Shown here piece by piece: positions 1-8,300 of a DNA stretch of 46,859 nucleotides. Positions within the stretch are counted from its first letter, which is position 1. Each line of letters starts with the position of its first letter. Source of the stretch: an uncultured Mordavella sp. (GTDB lineage Bacteria > Bacillota > Clostridia > Lachnospirales > Lachnospiraceae). Made by a program: the position numbers and the translations under genes. The DNA lies in contig CABPCP010000019.1 of the NCBI GenBank assembly GCA_902406105.1, forward strand, positions 1 through 46,859. Reading direction: 5' to 3'. The notes under the pieces are model-generated. The model did no database searches. It worked only from the letters and a program-made list of their open reading frames with translations, and was not told the origin of the DNA.

Positions 1-1
1 G

Positions 2-286
2 AAAAAAATCATCGGAATCACCGCGGCGGCGGTTATTGCAGTTATCATTATTGCCGTGGGAGCCATCTTCTTCCTGCGGGCTACCCCGTCAGAAGCCAGA
101 GAAACGGCTCTGGCCCAGACCGGCGGCGGAGAGATCGTCTCGGAATCCATCAGCAGTGAGGGACTCTGGAACGAGTACGACTTTGTCATCGAAAATGGAG
201 ATACCTGGTATGAGATCGAGGTCAGCGGCTTTGGAAACGTAACAGAGATAGTATCCGGAACCGGCCAAAGGCCTTTGGACGATTGA
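2..286 (+). CDS. PepSY domain membrane protein, 3' part only
   Basis: The reading frame is open from the first base of the window, so the start lies outside. The visible 94 residues begin with KKIIG followed by a hydrophobic segment of about 20 residues (a membrane anchor or signal anchor). A single PepSY-like domain follows (SEARETALAQTGG, then a W-x-Y-E-I-E-V strand and a terminal VTEIVSG). PepSY domains are small extracytoplasmic domains often linked to inhibition of peptidases or to cell-surface sensing. The protein would sit in the membrane with the domain outside. The family call rests on sequence pattern only, and the function is not known. A terminator follows directly. Confidence 0.65.
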   Translation, partial: KKIIGITAAAVIAVIIIAVGAIFFLRATPSEARETALAQTGGGEIVSESISSEGLWNEYDFVIENGDTWYEIEVSGFGNVTEIVSGTGQRPLDD

Positions 287-310
287 TATTACCTACATTA
301 TGACAAACTG

Positions 311-358
311 CAGGGATCTTGCCGGCGAACATCGCTCCGACAGATCCCTGTTCCTTTT
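311..358 (+). terminator. Rho-independent terminator after the PepSY gene
   Basis: Perfect 9-bp stem (311-319 with 342-350, cagggatct/agatccctg) followed by a T-rich tract. A second 9-bp hairpin (359-367 with 372-380) follows directly and contains the stop codon of the convergent amidohydrolase gene. Confidence 0.7.
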
Positions 359-375
359 ATTAAGAGAGTCATCTC

Positions 376-1629
376 TTAATCCATGTTTTGATATGCCGCT
401 TCGTATACCGTTCCCTCTTTCATCACAAAATTACATTCTTTTAACGCCAAAGGATCGGTCAGAAGATCTCTGTGCCAGCCGGCAAGATCCGCCTCTTTTC
501 CAGGTTCTATCGTCCCGATCTTATCTTCCATTCCCAGAATCCCGGCATTTACACTGGTGGCGGCTTTCAAGATCCGGTAGGGATCCATTCCGGACCGCAT
601 CCAGCTTTCATATTCATGCCAGCTTTCATAGCACTGATCCACTGCCACCAGGTCGGTTCCATATCCCAGACGGATCTTACTGTCAATGATGATCTGCCGG
701 CTTTCTTTCAGCCGCTTTCCGTATATTTCCAGTTTCCTGCGGAACTGGGGACTCTTCTTCTTCAAGCTTTCTTCATCTCCGGCAATAATGTCGTCATAGG
801 GTACAAAAGTAGGAACCAGGTAGGTATCCGTCCGCTCAAATCTCCGTGCCGTTTCCTCATCCATCAATGCCCCGTGTTCCATTCCGGTGATCCCATAATC
901 CATCAGTTTGTTCATCAGCTCCGGCGCGTATACATGGGCCGTCACCGGCTTATGGAGCGCCTTTGCTGTAGAAATGACCGCCTCGATCTCCTCATCACAC
1001 ATCTGCTGGTCCTCTGGTCCGTCATTGGGAGTGGAAAAGCCGCCGGATAAAAATAATTTGATAAAATCCGCTCCAAATTTCACTTCATTTCTTACCGCGT
1101 TCCGGAAGAAATCCGCTCCCGTCCCAACATTGATCCCCTGAGTCAGCAAAGCGTATTGGGGATTGCCTGAAAAGGACTGCCCGCTGTCCGCATGACTCCC
1201 CGGAGTCCCCAGCATGTGACAGGCAATGCACAGTCTGGAACCTTTAAACGCTCCCCGCTGGATCATCTGTTTTACATCCGCGATCCCGTAATCCCTTGCG
1301 GAAGCAGAATGACAGCGGATGGTCGTAAATCCCCGTTCAAGAGATCTCTGGGCCGTGTGCAGATGGGACAGTGTATAGAACGCATCCGACCGGAATGGGA
1401 TATTCTTCCAGTATTCACGCCAGTCAAGAATATCCGAATGGATATGGGCATCGATCATCCCCGGCGTAACCGTCAGATGAGACAGATCGATCACCTCTTC
1501 GCCTCCGCGATAGAGGTCCTTTCCCACCTCCACGATCTGATTCCCTTCCACTATGATCTCCTGTCCTTCCAAAAGTTCTTCGTGAATTCCGTCAAACAGC
1601 TTACCACATCGAATCCATTTCCTGCTCAT
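376..1629 (-). CDS. Metal-dependent amidohydrolase (imidazolonepropionase/prolidase-like)
   Basis: 417 residues when started at the ATG at 1629, which has AGGAGG at the right distance; an upstream in-frame start has no such site. The amidohydrolase metal set is visible: H62-x-H64 after strand 1, K191 in DFIKLFLSGG (the lysine carboxylated in this family), H232, H252 and D326 in GYGTDL. This pattern fits the cytosolic subgroup that includes Xaa-Arg/Lys dipeptidases and imidazolonepropionase-like enzymes (COG1228). The substrate is probably an N-acyl or cyclic amide such as a dipeptide. The gene is divergent from a TetR regulator, and a palindrome covers its likely transcription start, so it is probably repressed by that protein. 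It resembles the second amidohydrolase at 20417-21601 only at family level. Confidence 0.82.
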   Translation of the reverse strand: MSRKWIRCGKLFDGIHEELLEGQEIIVEGNQIVEVGKDLYRGGEEVIDLSHLTVTPGMIDAHIHSDILDWREYWKNIPFRSDAFYTLSHLHTAQRSLERGFTTIRCHSASARDYGIADVKQMIQRGAFKGSRLCIACHMLGTPGSHADSGQSFSGNPQYALLTQGINVGTGADFFRNAVRNEVKFGADFIKLFLSGGFSTPNDGPEDQQMCDEEIEAVISTAKALHKPVTAHVYAPELMNKLMDYGITGMEHGALMDEETARRFERTDTYLVPTFVPYDDIIAGDEESLKKKSPQFRRKLEIYGKRLKESRQIIIDSKIRLGYGTDLVAVDQCYESWHEYESWMRSGMDPYRILKAATSVNAGILGMEDKIGTIEPGKEADLAGWHRDLLTDPLALKECNFVMKEGTVYEAAYQNMD

Positions 1630-1660
1630 AAGTTTCCTCCTTTCGAGCACAAACCGCACT

Positions 1661-1676
1661 ACAAACTATAGTCTGT
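1661..1676. promoter_or_regulatory. Probable TetR operator (16-bp palindrome)
   Basis: acaaactatagtctgt is a palindrome with one mismatched pair in eight. It begins right after the -10 box of the amidohydrolase promoter, where a bound repressor would block initiation. It lies in the intergenic region shared with the TetR gene. Confidence 0.6.
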
Positions 1677-1683
1677 TTTAAAA

Positions 1684-1712
1684 ATCATAAACTCTTTCTT
1701 ATTTTTTGTCAA
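1684..1712 (-). promoter_or_regulatory. Sigma-A promoter of the amidohydrolase gene
   Basis: On the minus strand: TTGACA (1712-1707), a 17-bp spacer, and TATGAT (1689-1684). This is a near-consensus promoter, about 55 bp upstream of the chosen start codon. Confidence 0.75.
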
Positions 1713-1756
1713 CTCTTTTGTTTTCACAAAATATTCTGTCTATTGCACTTCATCTA

Positions 1757-1786
1757 TTGTATATTTCTATTTCTCTGTGCTATAAT
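1757..1786 (+). promoter_or_regulatory. Promoter of the TetR regulator
   Basis: TTGTAT (1757-1762), an 18-bp spacer and TATAAT (1781-1786), followed 30 bp later by the GGAGGT ribosome site of the TetR gene. Confidence 0.55.
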
Positions 1787-1816
1787 TTTTTCATCATTTA
1801 CCGGAGGTATCAGAAA

Positions 1817-2407
1817 ATGACTTCAAATAAATCGCTGAAAGACCGGCTCATACAGACCGCAATGAATCTGTTCGCGCAGAAAAGTTATAACGAAGTGACG
1901 GTAGACGAGATCATACAGGCCGCCGGAACTTCAAAAGGCGGGTTTTATTATTATTTTAAATCGAAAGAAGAATTACTGCTCTACTGGCTTCCTCATATAG
2001 AAGAACTCTATGTAAACTGGTATGAAAATAGTGACAAGTCCCTTCCCGCCGACCAGCAGCTGGTCAATTTCTGCCGCTACTCTCTCAGAACGACCGAATG
2101 TGAGACCAGCCCCGCAATGCTTTCAGAGATCTACTCCGCGCAGCTAAAAATCTCACACAAAGAACGTCTTATCCACGTACAGAGAAACCTATACGTAATC
2201 TTAGCCGATATCGCCAGGATCGGCCAGGAAAGGGGAGAACTTAGCAGAGAAGATTCCTACAAGACCATCAGCAGGATCCTGGTCACCGCAATAAGGGGCA
2301 GCATGTATGAATGGTGTCTGAGCAACGGCGCCAGCTCTCTGGAAGAATCCGGGATAAAAATCATTGAACATCTGGTCTCTTCTTTTAAGCAGAAATCCGA
2401 TGTATAA
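1817..2407 (+). CDS. TetR/AcrR family transcriptional regulator
   Basis: 196 residues from the ATG at 1817, which follows GGAGGT by about 8 bases. Upstream in-frame codons have no ribosome site and would run through the promoter. The N-terminal helix-turn-helix is typical of TetR: LIQTAMNLFAQKSYNEVTV, then AAGTSKGGFYYYFKSKEELL at residues 38-57. The C-terminal ligand-binding part is all helical and does not identify an inducer. The divergent layout with the amidohydrolase and the palindrome between them suggest it represses that gene and is released by the enzyme's substrate or a related molecule. Two small genes follow at short distance and may be co-transcribed. Confidence 0.88.
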   Translation: MTSNKSLKDRLIQTAMNLFAQKSYNEVTVDEIIQAAGTSKGGFYYYFKSKEELLLYWLPHIEELYVNWYENSDKSLPADQQLVNFCRYSLRTTECETSPAMLSEIYSAQLKISHKERLIHVQRNLYVILADIARIGQERGELSREDSYKTISRILVTAIRGSMYEWCLSNGASSLEESGIKIIEHLVSSFKQKSDV

Positions 2408-2443
2408 TGTATATAAAAATGAGTGAAAGCTGGAGGGTATATC

Positions 2444-2821
2444 ATGATCGTATTTTGGATAATCGGAAGTTTATTTCTATTGGTCGGATTGATCGTCTGT
2501 GTTCCCACATTTATGAAATTTTCAAAATGTAAGGGACATACGACTGGAAAGATCATAGGTATTGAGAATTCATCTAATAATGCCAGAGCCATATATGAAT
2601 ACCGCATCGGCGGCAACAGTTATACGAATAAGACGAATTGGACTTCAAACTGTATCTTTACGGTAGGCGGCGACTGCCATGTCCTTTATTGTGAGAAAGA
2701 TCCCAATTGCTCTTATATCAAAATGAGTGGACAGTATATCCGCTGCATCGTGGGTACACTTTTTGCAATTCTTGGAATTGTGATATTGATACTGGGCGCA
2801 TTTTTAAGCAGCGTCCTGTGA
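2444..2821 (+). CDS. DUF3592-like small membrane protein
   Basis: 125 residues starting at the ATG at 2444 (GGAGG 7 bases upstream). A membrane segment spans about residues 2-24. A small extracytoplasmic or cytoplasmic beta domain follows, with HTTGKIIGIE, AIYEYRIGGNSYTN and the VLYCEKDPN element, and a second membrane segment covers about residues 97-122. The strand pattern G-K-I-x-G followed by Y-x-Y-x-I-x-G-x-x-Y is that of DUF3592 proteins, whose function is unknown. It lies between tetR and a deformylase gene on the same strand with 36 and 53 bp gaps. A larger protein of the same general build is encoded at 3597-4523. Confidence 0.6.
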   Translation: MIVFWIIGSLFLLVGLIVCVPTFMKFSKCKGHTTGKIIGIENSSNNARAIYEYRIGGNSYTNKTNWTSNCIFTVGGDCHVLYCEKDPNCSYIKMSGQYIRCIVGTLFAILGIVILILGAFLSSVL

Positions 2822-2874
2822 TCCAAATTCCAGCCTGCGGATCATGAATTGTAATTTACTAAGGAGGACATAGT

Positions 2875-3375
2875 ATGAAACGAGAAATTCTGCTGTTGGG
2901 AAACCCTGAATTATATGAAGTATCCCAAGAAGTAAAACGGGAAGAACTGGAACAGCTGCGCCCCGTTTTTACAGATATGTTTGACTGTATCAGGGGTATC
3001 CAGAAAGAATACGGGTTTGGCCGGGCGATTGCGGCGCCCCAAATAGGCATAAAAAAGCGGCTCATCTGCATTTTAACAGACAAGCCTTATGTGATCATCA
3101 ATCCGCATTTGGAATTTATCGGAGAGGAACGCATGGAACTGCTGGACGACTGCATGTCATTTCCCAACCTGTTGGTCCGGGTCAGCCGTTACCGTCACTG
3201 CATTTTACGTTATCTGGATGAAAATTGGGAAGAACAAGAAATGCGTATGGATGATGATATGTCTGAACTCATCCAGCACGAATACGATCATCTTGACGGA
3301 ATTTTGGCGACTATGCGCGCGATCGACAGCAAATCATTCATCCTAAAAAACAGCCAGCAGGAATTTCAAAAATAA
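2875..3375 (+). CDS. def: Peptide deformylase, divergent
   Basis: 166 residues; AAGGAGG precedes the ATG. Peptide deformylase removes the formyl group from the N-terminal Met of new proteins, using a metal held by one Cys and two His. The three motifs are in order: AIAAPQIG at 51-58 (the GxGxAAxQ motif; the first Gly is altered), DDCMS at 91-95 in place of the usual EGCLS, and HEYDH at 135-139 with H135, E136 and H139. The metal ligands and catalytic Glu are kept, so the enzyme may be active. The changed second motif is typical of secondary deformylase paralogues rather than the main Def. It is probably co-transcribed with the upstream small membrane protein, and a strong terminator follows. 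Confidence 0.8.
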   Translation: MKREILLLGNPELYEVSQEVKREELEQLRPVFTDMFDCIRGIQKEYGFGRAIAAPQIGIKKRLICILTDKPYVIINPHLEFIGEERMELLDDCMSFPNLLVRVSRYRHCILRYLDENWEEQEMRMDDDMSELIQHEYDHLDGILATMRAIDSKSFILKNSQQEFQK

Positions 3376-3383
3376 AAAAAACA

Positions 3384-3418
3384 CCGGAGCCCTTGAATTT
3401 CAAGGCTTCCGGCTTTTT
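3384..3418. terminator. Rho-independent terminator after def
   Basis: Stem ccggagcccttga (3384-3396) pairs with tcaaggcttccgg (3400-3412) with one bulge, then TTTTT. An A-run precedes it, so it can also end transcription from the minus strand (the tRNA). Confidence 0.75.
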
Positions 3419-3422
3419 CAAG

Positions 3423-3493
3423 CAGGGGATGAGAGAATCGAACTCCCGCCAAAGGTTTTGGAGACCCCTATCATACCACTTGACCAATCCCCT
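3423..3493 (-). tRNA. tRNA-Trp (anticodon CCA)
   Basis: The minus strand folds as a cloverleaf. It has a perfect 7-bp acceptor stem (AGGGGAT/ATCCCCT), a 3-bp D stem with a GTGGT-containing loop, and an anticodon loop CTCCAAA with CCA at 3461-3459. The T arm is GGGAG-TTCGATT-CTCTC, with a G discriminator. The 3' CCA is not encoded. The anticodon stem has two G.U pairs at its base and the variable loop is only 4 bases, both slightly unusual. The bidirectional terminator at 3384-3418 would end the transcript. Confidence 0.88.
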
Positions 3494-3596
3494 GTATGCA
3501 CTTGTGCACTAGATATTTATACCATATTCCCCTAGGATTTGTCAATTCCAAAATTCATTTTTCCGGTGCCTTTTTCCCAAACATAAAATCTGTTTT

Positions 3597-4523
3597 CTAA
3601 AGGCTGACGATCACGCCCCCCAGCATGGCCATACAGGTCAGCAGAACGATCAAAAGAAACCCTCCCAGAAGTACAAACCTCAGGATTGCAAATGGCACAT
3701 TCACCACCTCGACCCATTTTGGGCGCAAATAGATTCTCTTTGTACGCCGATGCCGGTAAATGGGATAGTACGCTCCCGGCTGGTAATCTCCAATCTTGTA
3801 GTTCTTAGGACCTCTCCAGTACTGTATCCCCTCCAAGCCCCTATAGGTGAATACCGGATAGAACATACCCTCATTACTATCATACGCCTCGAAAATAATC
3901 ACTATACATTTTGCCTGTATTTCTTCCAGTCTTCCAAAAGCTTCCCATACTTTAAATAGAAATGGCCCGAAAATCGGCCCAAATCCATAAGGAATCAAAA
4001 AAATGCCAAAGGCGATCCCGGCTAGAATTCCCAACAAAGCAAGCGATCCATAGAACAACTGTCCTACTATATTGGGATCATCATAGCGAAAACTTCCCAG
4101 CATTTGACTGAACTTGGGCCCTCCGACCGCCAGAGCGATCCCGGTGCAAATTGAAAACACAGCTCCTGGAAAGAGCAAAAGCCAGTAAGGTCTTGTCCTT
4201 TTCCAAATCTTCCAGCGTCCATCCTTTGGCCAGAACAAAATCTGGATCTGCCGCTGCGTAGGCGGCGGCGCGGACAAAAGGCCGCGGTACTCTTTGGTTT
4301 CTCTGTATTCTCTTCCATTCCAGACAAAGCAAAGTCTCACGGAGACACTGCACTGATTCTCTTCGATCACACCGCTTCCTTCATTCTGTACGTGATATTT
4401 TATCTCTTCCACTTTCGCGTCCAGCCGGACACTCCTTCCCCATTTTGGATTCTGCCCTGCACACCAGAATCCAAGAAGCAGACACCCGATTCCCGCCAGA
4501 ATCCAGACACATACCCATGCCAT
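3597..4523 (-). CDS. Membrane protein with two DUF3592-like halves
   Basis: 308 residues; GGAGG precedes the ATG. Four hydrophobic segments are visible: about residues 4-22, 110-132, 150-185 (long, probably a hairpin), and 280-305. After the first and third lie similar beta-rich stretches, with KVEEIKYHV...VRLCFVWNGREYRET in one and CIVIIFEAY...YPVFTYRGLEG in the other. Both end in a short positively charged segment (WPKDGRWKIWK, YRHRRTKRIYLRPK). This fits a duplicated DUF3592-type unit. No function can be assigned. It is a single gene between the tRNA and the divergent ferritin-like gene. Confidence 0.6.
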   Translation of the reverse strand: MAWVCVWILAGIGCLLLGFWCAGQNPKWGRSVRLDAKVEEIKYHVQNEGSGVIEENQCSVSVRLCFVWNGREYRETKEYRGLLSAPPPTQRQIQILFWPKDGRWKIWKRTRPYWLLLFPGAVFSICTGIALAVGGPKFSQMLGSFRYDDPNIVGQLFYGSLALLGILAGIAFGIFLIPYGFGPIFGPFLFKVWEAFGRLEEIQAKCIVIIFEAYDSNEGMFYPVFTYRGLEGIQYWRGPKNYKIGDYQPGAYYPIYRHRRTKRIYLRPKWVEVVNVPFAILRFVLLGGFLLIVLLTCMAMLGGVIVSL

Positions 4524-4613
4524 GCAAAACGCCTCCTTCCCTGAGGATCCATTTCCTCATCTTTTATTGTATCCCCGCCTTCACAAGAGGGAAATCTTTC
4601 TTCCGTAAAATAT

Positions 4614-4641
4614 TTGTGATTTCCTTGTAAAGTGTTATGAT
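4614..4641 (+). promoter_or_regulatory. Promoter of the ferritin-like gene
   Basis: TTGTGA (4614-4619), a 16-bp spacer and TATGAT (4636-4641) with an upstream TG (extended -10), 36 bp before the start codon. Confidence 0.5.
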
Positions 4642-4677
4642 AGAGAGAAAGAACCAGAAAGGAGAAGGGAATCCAGC

Positions 4678-5376
4678 ATGAACTCTTGGAATTACCCACA
4701 ATGGAACGCGTATTTTGAACATAATTCCCAGCACCGCTTAAAGATTGACTTTTCCCAGGAACCAACCCTTACCAAAACAGAAAAAGCTCTCATCTTTCCT
4801 TCGATCCGGGCCTTTCAAAAAGGGGAAGGTTCCGATGGAAGACACCTGTTAGAGACTGTAGAACGCTTTGCCAAAGAAATCCGGGAGCCAGCCTATGCTT
4901 GTGCCATGCAGTGGTTTGTCCGGGAAGAGAACTGGCACTCTGCCTATCTGCGCCAGTATATGGATTTCTACAGCGTCAGGCCTCTGAAGCGGACACTGTT
5001 GGACTCTATCTTCCGGCTGCTTAGGAAAACAGGCGGATTAAAAGGCGAGATCATGGTCCTGGTAACCGCGGAAATGATCGCCCTGTGCTATTACGACGCC
5101 CTCTCCCGCGCTGTGGACTCTCCCGCCTTAAGGAGCATCTGCGCCCAGATGCTCCACGATGAGACCCGGCATATCCGGTTCCAGTCTTATACACTCAGCC
5201 GGCTTGGGCTTTGCCGGCCCCACTTTCTGCTGCGGATCCTGCTTATGGAAGCTTCTTCCGTCTTTGTATGGCTTGCTTTCCGCAAGGTTTTCCGGACTGG
5301 CGGCTATTCCTTTATCCGATTTCTTCGCAAAAATATGGACTGCCTGAGGCAGTCCATGAACAGTCACAAAGGGTAG
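4678..5376 (+). CDS. Ferritin-like diiron protein
   Basis: 232 residues, mostly helical. The metal-binding signature of a ferritin-like four-helix bundle is present: E84-x-x-H87 (EENWH), E132 (TAEMIAL) and E162-x-x-H165 (DETRHIRF), with acidic residues in the first helix (E62, E67) as the likely remaining ligand. This arrangement resembles diiron oxygenases and desaturase-like proteins more than iron-storage ferritin. Such proteins in anaerobes may deal with oxygen or peroxide, but the substrate here is unknown. The ribosome site AGGAGA is 13 bases from the ATG, longer than usual. Its stop codon lies inside the stem of the terminator shared with the convergent AAA gene. Confidence 0.7.
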   Translation: MNSWNYPQWNAYFEHNSQHRLKIDFSQEPTLTKTEKALIFPSIRAFQKGEGSDGRHLLETVERFAKEIREPAYACAMQWFVREENWHSAYLRQYMDFYSVRPLKRTLLDSIFRLLRKTGGLKGEIMVLVTAEMIALCYYDALSRAVDSPALRSICAQMLHDETRHIRFQSYTLSRLGLCRPHFLLRILLMEASSVFVWLAFRKVFRTGGYSFIRFLRKNMDCLRQSMNSHKG

Positions 5377-5398
5377 CGGCTGGCCGCTACCCTTCTTT
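5371..5398. terminator. Shared terminator containing both stop codons
   Basis: Perfect 10-bp inverted repeat gggtagcggc/gccgctaccc (5371-5380 with 5383-5392), then TTCTTTT. The left arm holds the TAG of the plus-strand gene (5374-5376). The right arm holds the TAG of the minus-strand AAA gene (5387-5389). Confidence 0.75.
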
Positions 5399-8300
5399 TA
5401 CACCATCTGGAATATCTCTTTCATCGATCACCGCGATCGATTCCAGCGTATAATTCTGGGCATGTATTGTGATCGTCTGCTGTACCGCCCGGTCTACAAA
5501 CCGGCCGTTTCCAAAATTTTTCCTATGACGGGATTCCTGCATGAGGGTTTTCACCTTTTCTTCTGCTTTCTCCGTCACAGTGAATCCGTTTGCTTCCATT
5601 TTTTTCACGAATATCTTGCACAGCTCTTCTGCCGTGTAATCCTCAAAATGGAACGTAAAACCGATTCTGGAGGCTATTCCAGGATTCGCGTCTACAAACT
5701 CTTCCATTTCCTCCTTATAACCAGCAAAGATTACGATCAGGTCTTCTTTATGGTCCTCCATGGCTTTGATGAGCGCCGCGATCGCTTCCCCGCCAAAATC
5801 CGATTCGGTCTTTGGCGTCAGGGTATAGGCTTCATCGATAAACAGGATCCCTCCCATGGCCTTTTCAACGACTTCTCCCACTTTCAGCGCCGTCTGGCCC
5901 ACATATCCGGCGATCAGATCTTTTCGCTCCGCTTCTACCAGTTTCTTTTCTTTGATGATACCGATATCGTACAATTTCCCCGCTATGATCCTGGCAATCG
6001 TTGTTTTCCCGGTTCCCGGATTCCCGGTAAAGATCATATGCATATTAGCGGACGGAACATTCAGGCCGTGCTCCTTTGCGAGAATGCCAAAATTGACCAG
6101 CGCTTCCAACTCCTTCATCTTTTCTTTCACGCCGCTCAGTCCCACAATGCGGTCAAGTTCTGTGGATTTTTCCATCTTTTTCCCAGTATTGGTCAGATCT
6201 GTGATTTCCGGAATATCCTCCCCATCGATCACGGTCAGATTGGCCTGGTCCGGCCGGACGTGCCCGGAATGGATCAGGAACGTTTCCTGTACCATCTTGC
6301 CTACAAACCTTCCATTTCCAAAATTCTTCTTTCCTGAGAAGTATTCCATCACAATCTCAACCTTTTCCAAGGCCTGGCCAGTAACGGCAAATCCCGCTTT
6401 TTCCATCTGTGTCCGGTACATTTCCGCCAGCTCAGAGGGCGTATAATCCGGAAAGTCAAACACATTTCCAATCCTGGAAGCAATCCCCGGATTGGTGTTG
6501 ACAAACTGGCGCATCTCCTCTTGATATCCGGCAAAGATCACGATCAAGTCATTTTTGTGATCTTCCATGGCTTTCAAAAGCGTGGCGATCGCTTCCCCGC
6601 CAAAATCATTCTCCGATGTGGGCGTAAGGGTATACGCCTCGTCAATAAACAAGCCCCCGCCTAAGGCCCGCTCGATCACTTCTGCCGTTTTAGCGCCGGT
6701 CTGCCCTACATATCCCGCCACCAGATCTTTGCGCTCCGCCTCTACCAGTTTATTTTCTTTGATCACTCCAATATCATACAGCAGTTCCACCATGACTCTG
6801 GCAATCGCCGTCTTGCCAGTTCCAGGATTTCCGGTAAAGATCATATGCATATTCCCGGCAGGGATCGAAGCCCCGGCGGCTTTTGCCATCTGCTGGAATT
6901 CTGCAAACCGGGCAAACTGCCGGACTTTCTCTTTCACAGGCTCCATCCCGATAAACGCCGCAAGCTGTTCTTCATAGTTTTTATGCTCCACCACATCGGT
7001 AGAGATCAGTTCTTCAATCTCAGGAATATCTTCTGGCCGGATCTTCCGCAGGGCCGCGTTTTCCACTTCTGCGGAGGCGTGTTTTATGATCACGCGCTGG
7101 ATCAGCTTATCAACAAACCGGCCGTTTCCATAGTTTTTCTTCTCCCGGAAATAAGCGCAGATGTCCCGGACCTGGTCCAAGATCTCTGGCCCGTAGATAA
7201 ATCCCGCCTTTTTCATCTTCCTATCAAAGATCTGGGTCAGTTCTTCTGCCGTATAATCTTCAAAATCAAACGTATAGCCAATCCTGGACGCAATGCCTGG
7301 ATTGATATTCAGGAAGTCCTGCATCTCCTTTGCGTACCCGGCAAAAATGACCACAAACCGGTCCTTGTAATCTTCCATTGCCTTGATCAGCGTGGCAATG
7401 ACTTCTTTTCCGTGGGCATCATCTCCGATAGAATATGCTTCGTCAATGAACAAGACCCCGCCCATAGCCTTGCTGATCACTCCGCCGGTTTTCCCCGCGG
7501 AATCCCCGATATAAGGGGATTTTAAGTCTTTTGCTTCTACCTCGGTAAGCCGGTTTTCCTTTACGATCCCTAGGTCAAACAGCATCTGGGCGATCACCCT
7601 GGCGATCATGGTCTTTCCAGTCCCCGGATTTCCGGTAAAGATCATATGCATATTGCTGTCCGGCAGATGCATACCATCCATCTGGGCCCGCTTCATAAAC
7701 ATGGCGTAGGCCTCGAATTCGCAGGTCTTTTTCTTCACATTTTCCATGCCGATCACAGATTCCAGCATTTCTTCCGCCGATTGTTTCCGGTAGACATCCG
7801 GCGGGAGGCAGAGTTCCTTTTGGTTATTCGCGTAATCCGCCAAATAATCCGCCAACTCCTGATTCCCCAAGGGAAGAAACCTGCGGTTCAAGGCAATATA
7901 ATCCAGGAAACGATTCTTGAACCCTTCTGTAAGCTGGCTCTTTAAGCGTTCCGACAGCTTCCTTACAAACGCCTCATACATTTTCACCGGCGTCAGGTTT
8001 ACGATCGGGATCACATTATTCTCGAACAAAAACCGGATCTTGGGACTTAATTCCAGGAACCGTTCCACATATTTTTCTTCACCGATGACCACGATGTAAG
8101 TCTGGGGCTGGTATCTTCCCAGCAGCTTGATCAGATGGGATACCTTGGAGCTGTCCCCATCTTCTGCCTTTGCGCTGTTATAGAGAAATTCCTTCAAATC
8201 TGTAAGCACATACAGTTTCCGCGGCTCAAAATCGGAGTAGACCACGAACTGGTCCTCCGCCGCTCCGCAACCTAGGTCATACATGGCCCGGTAGCTTAAG

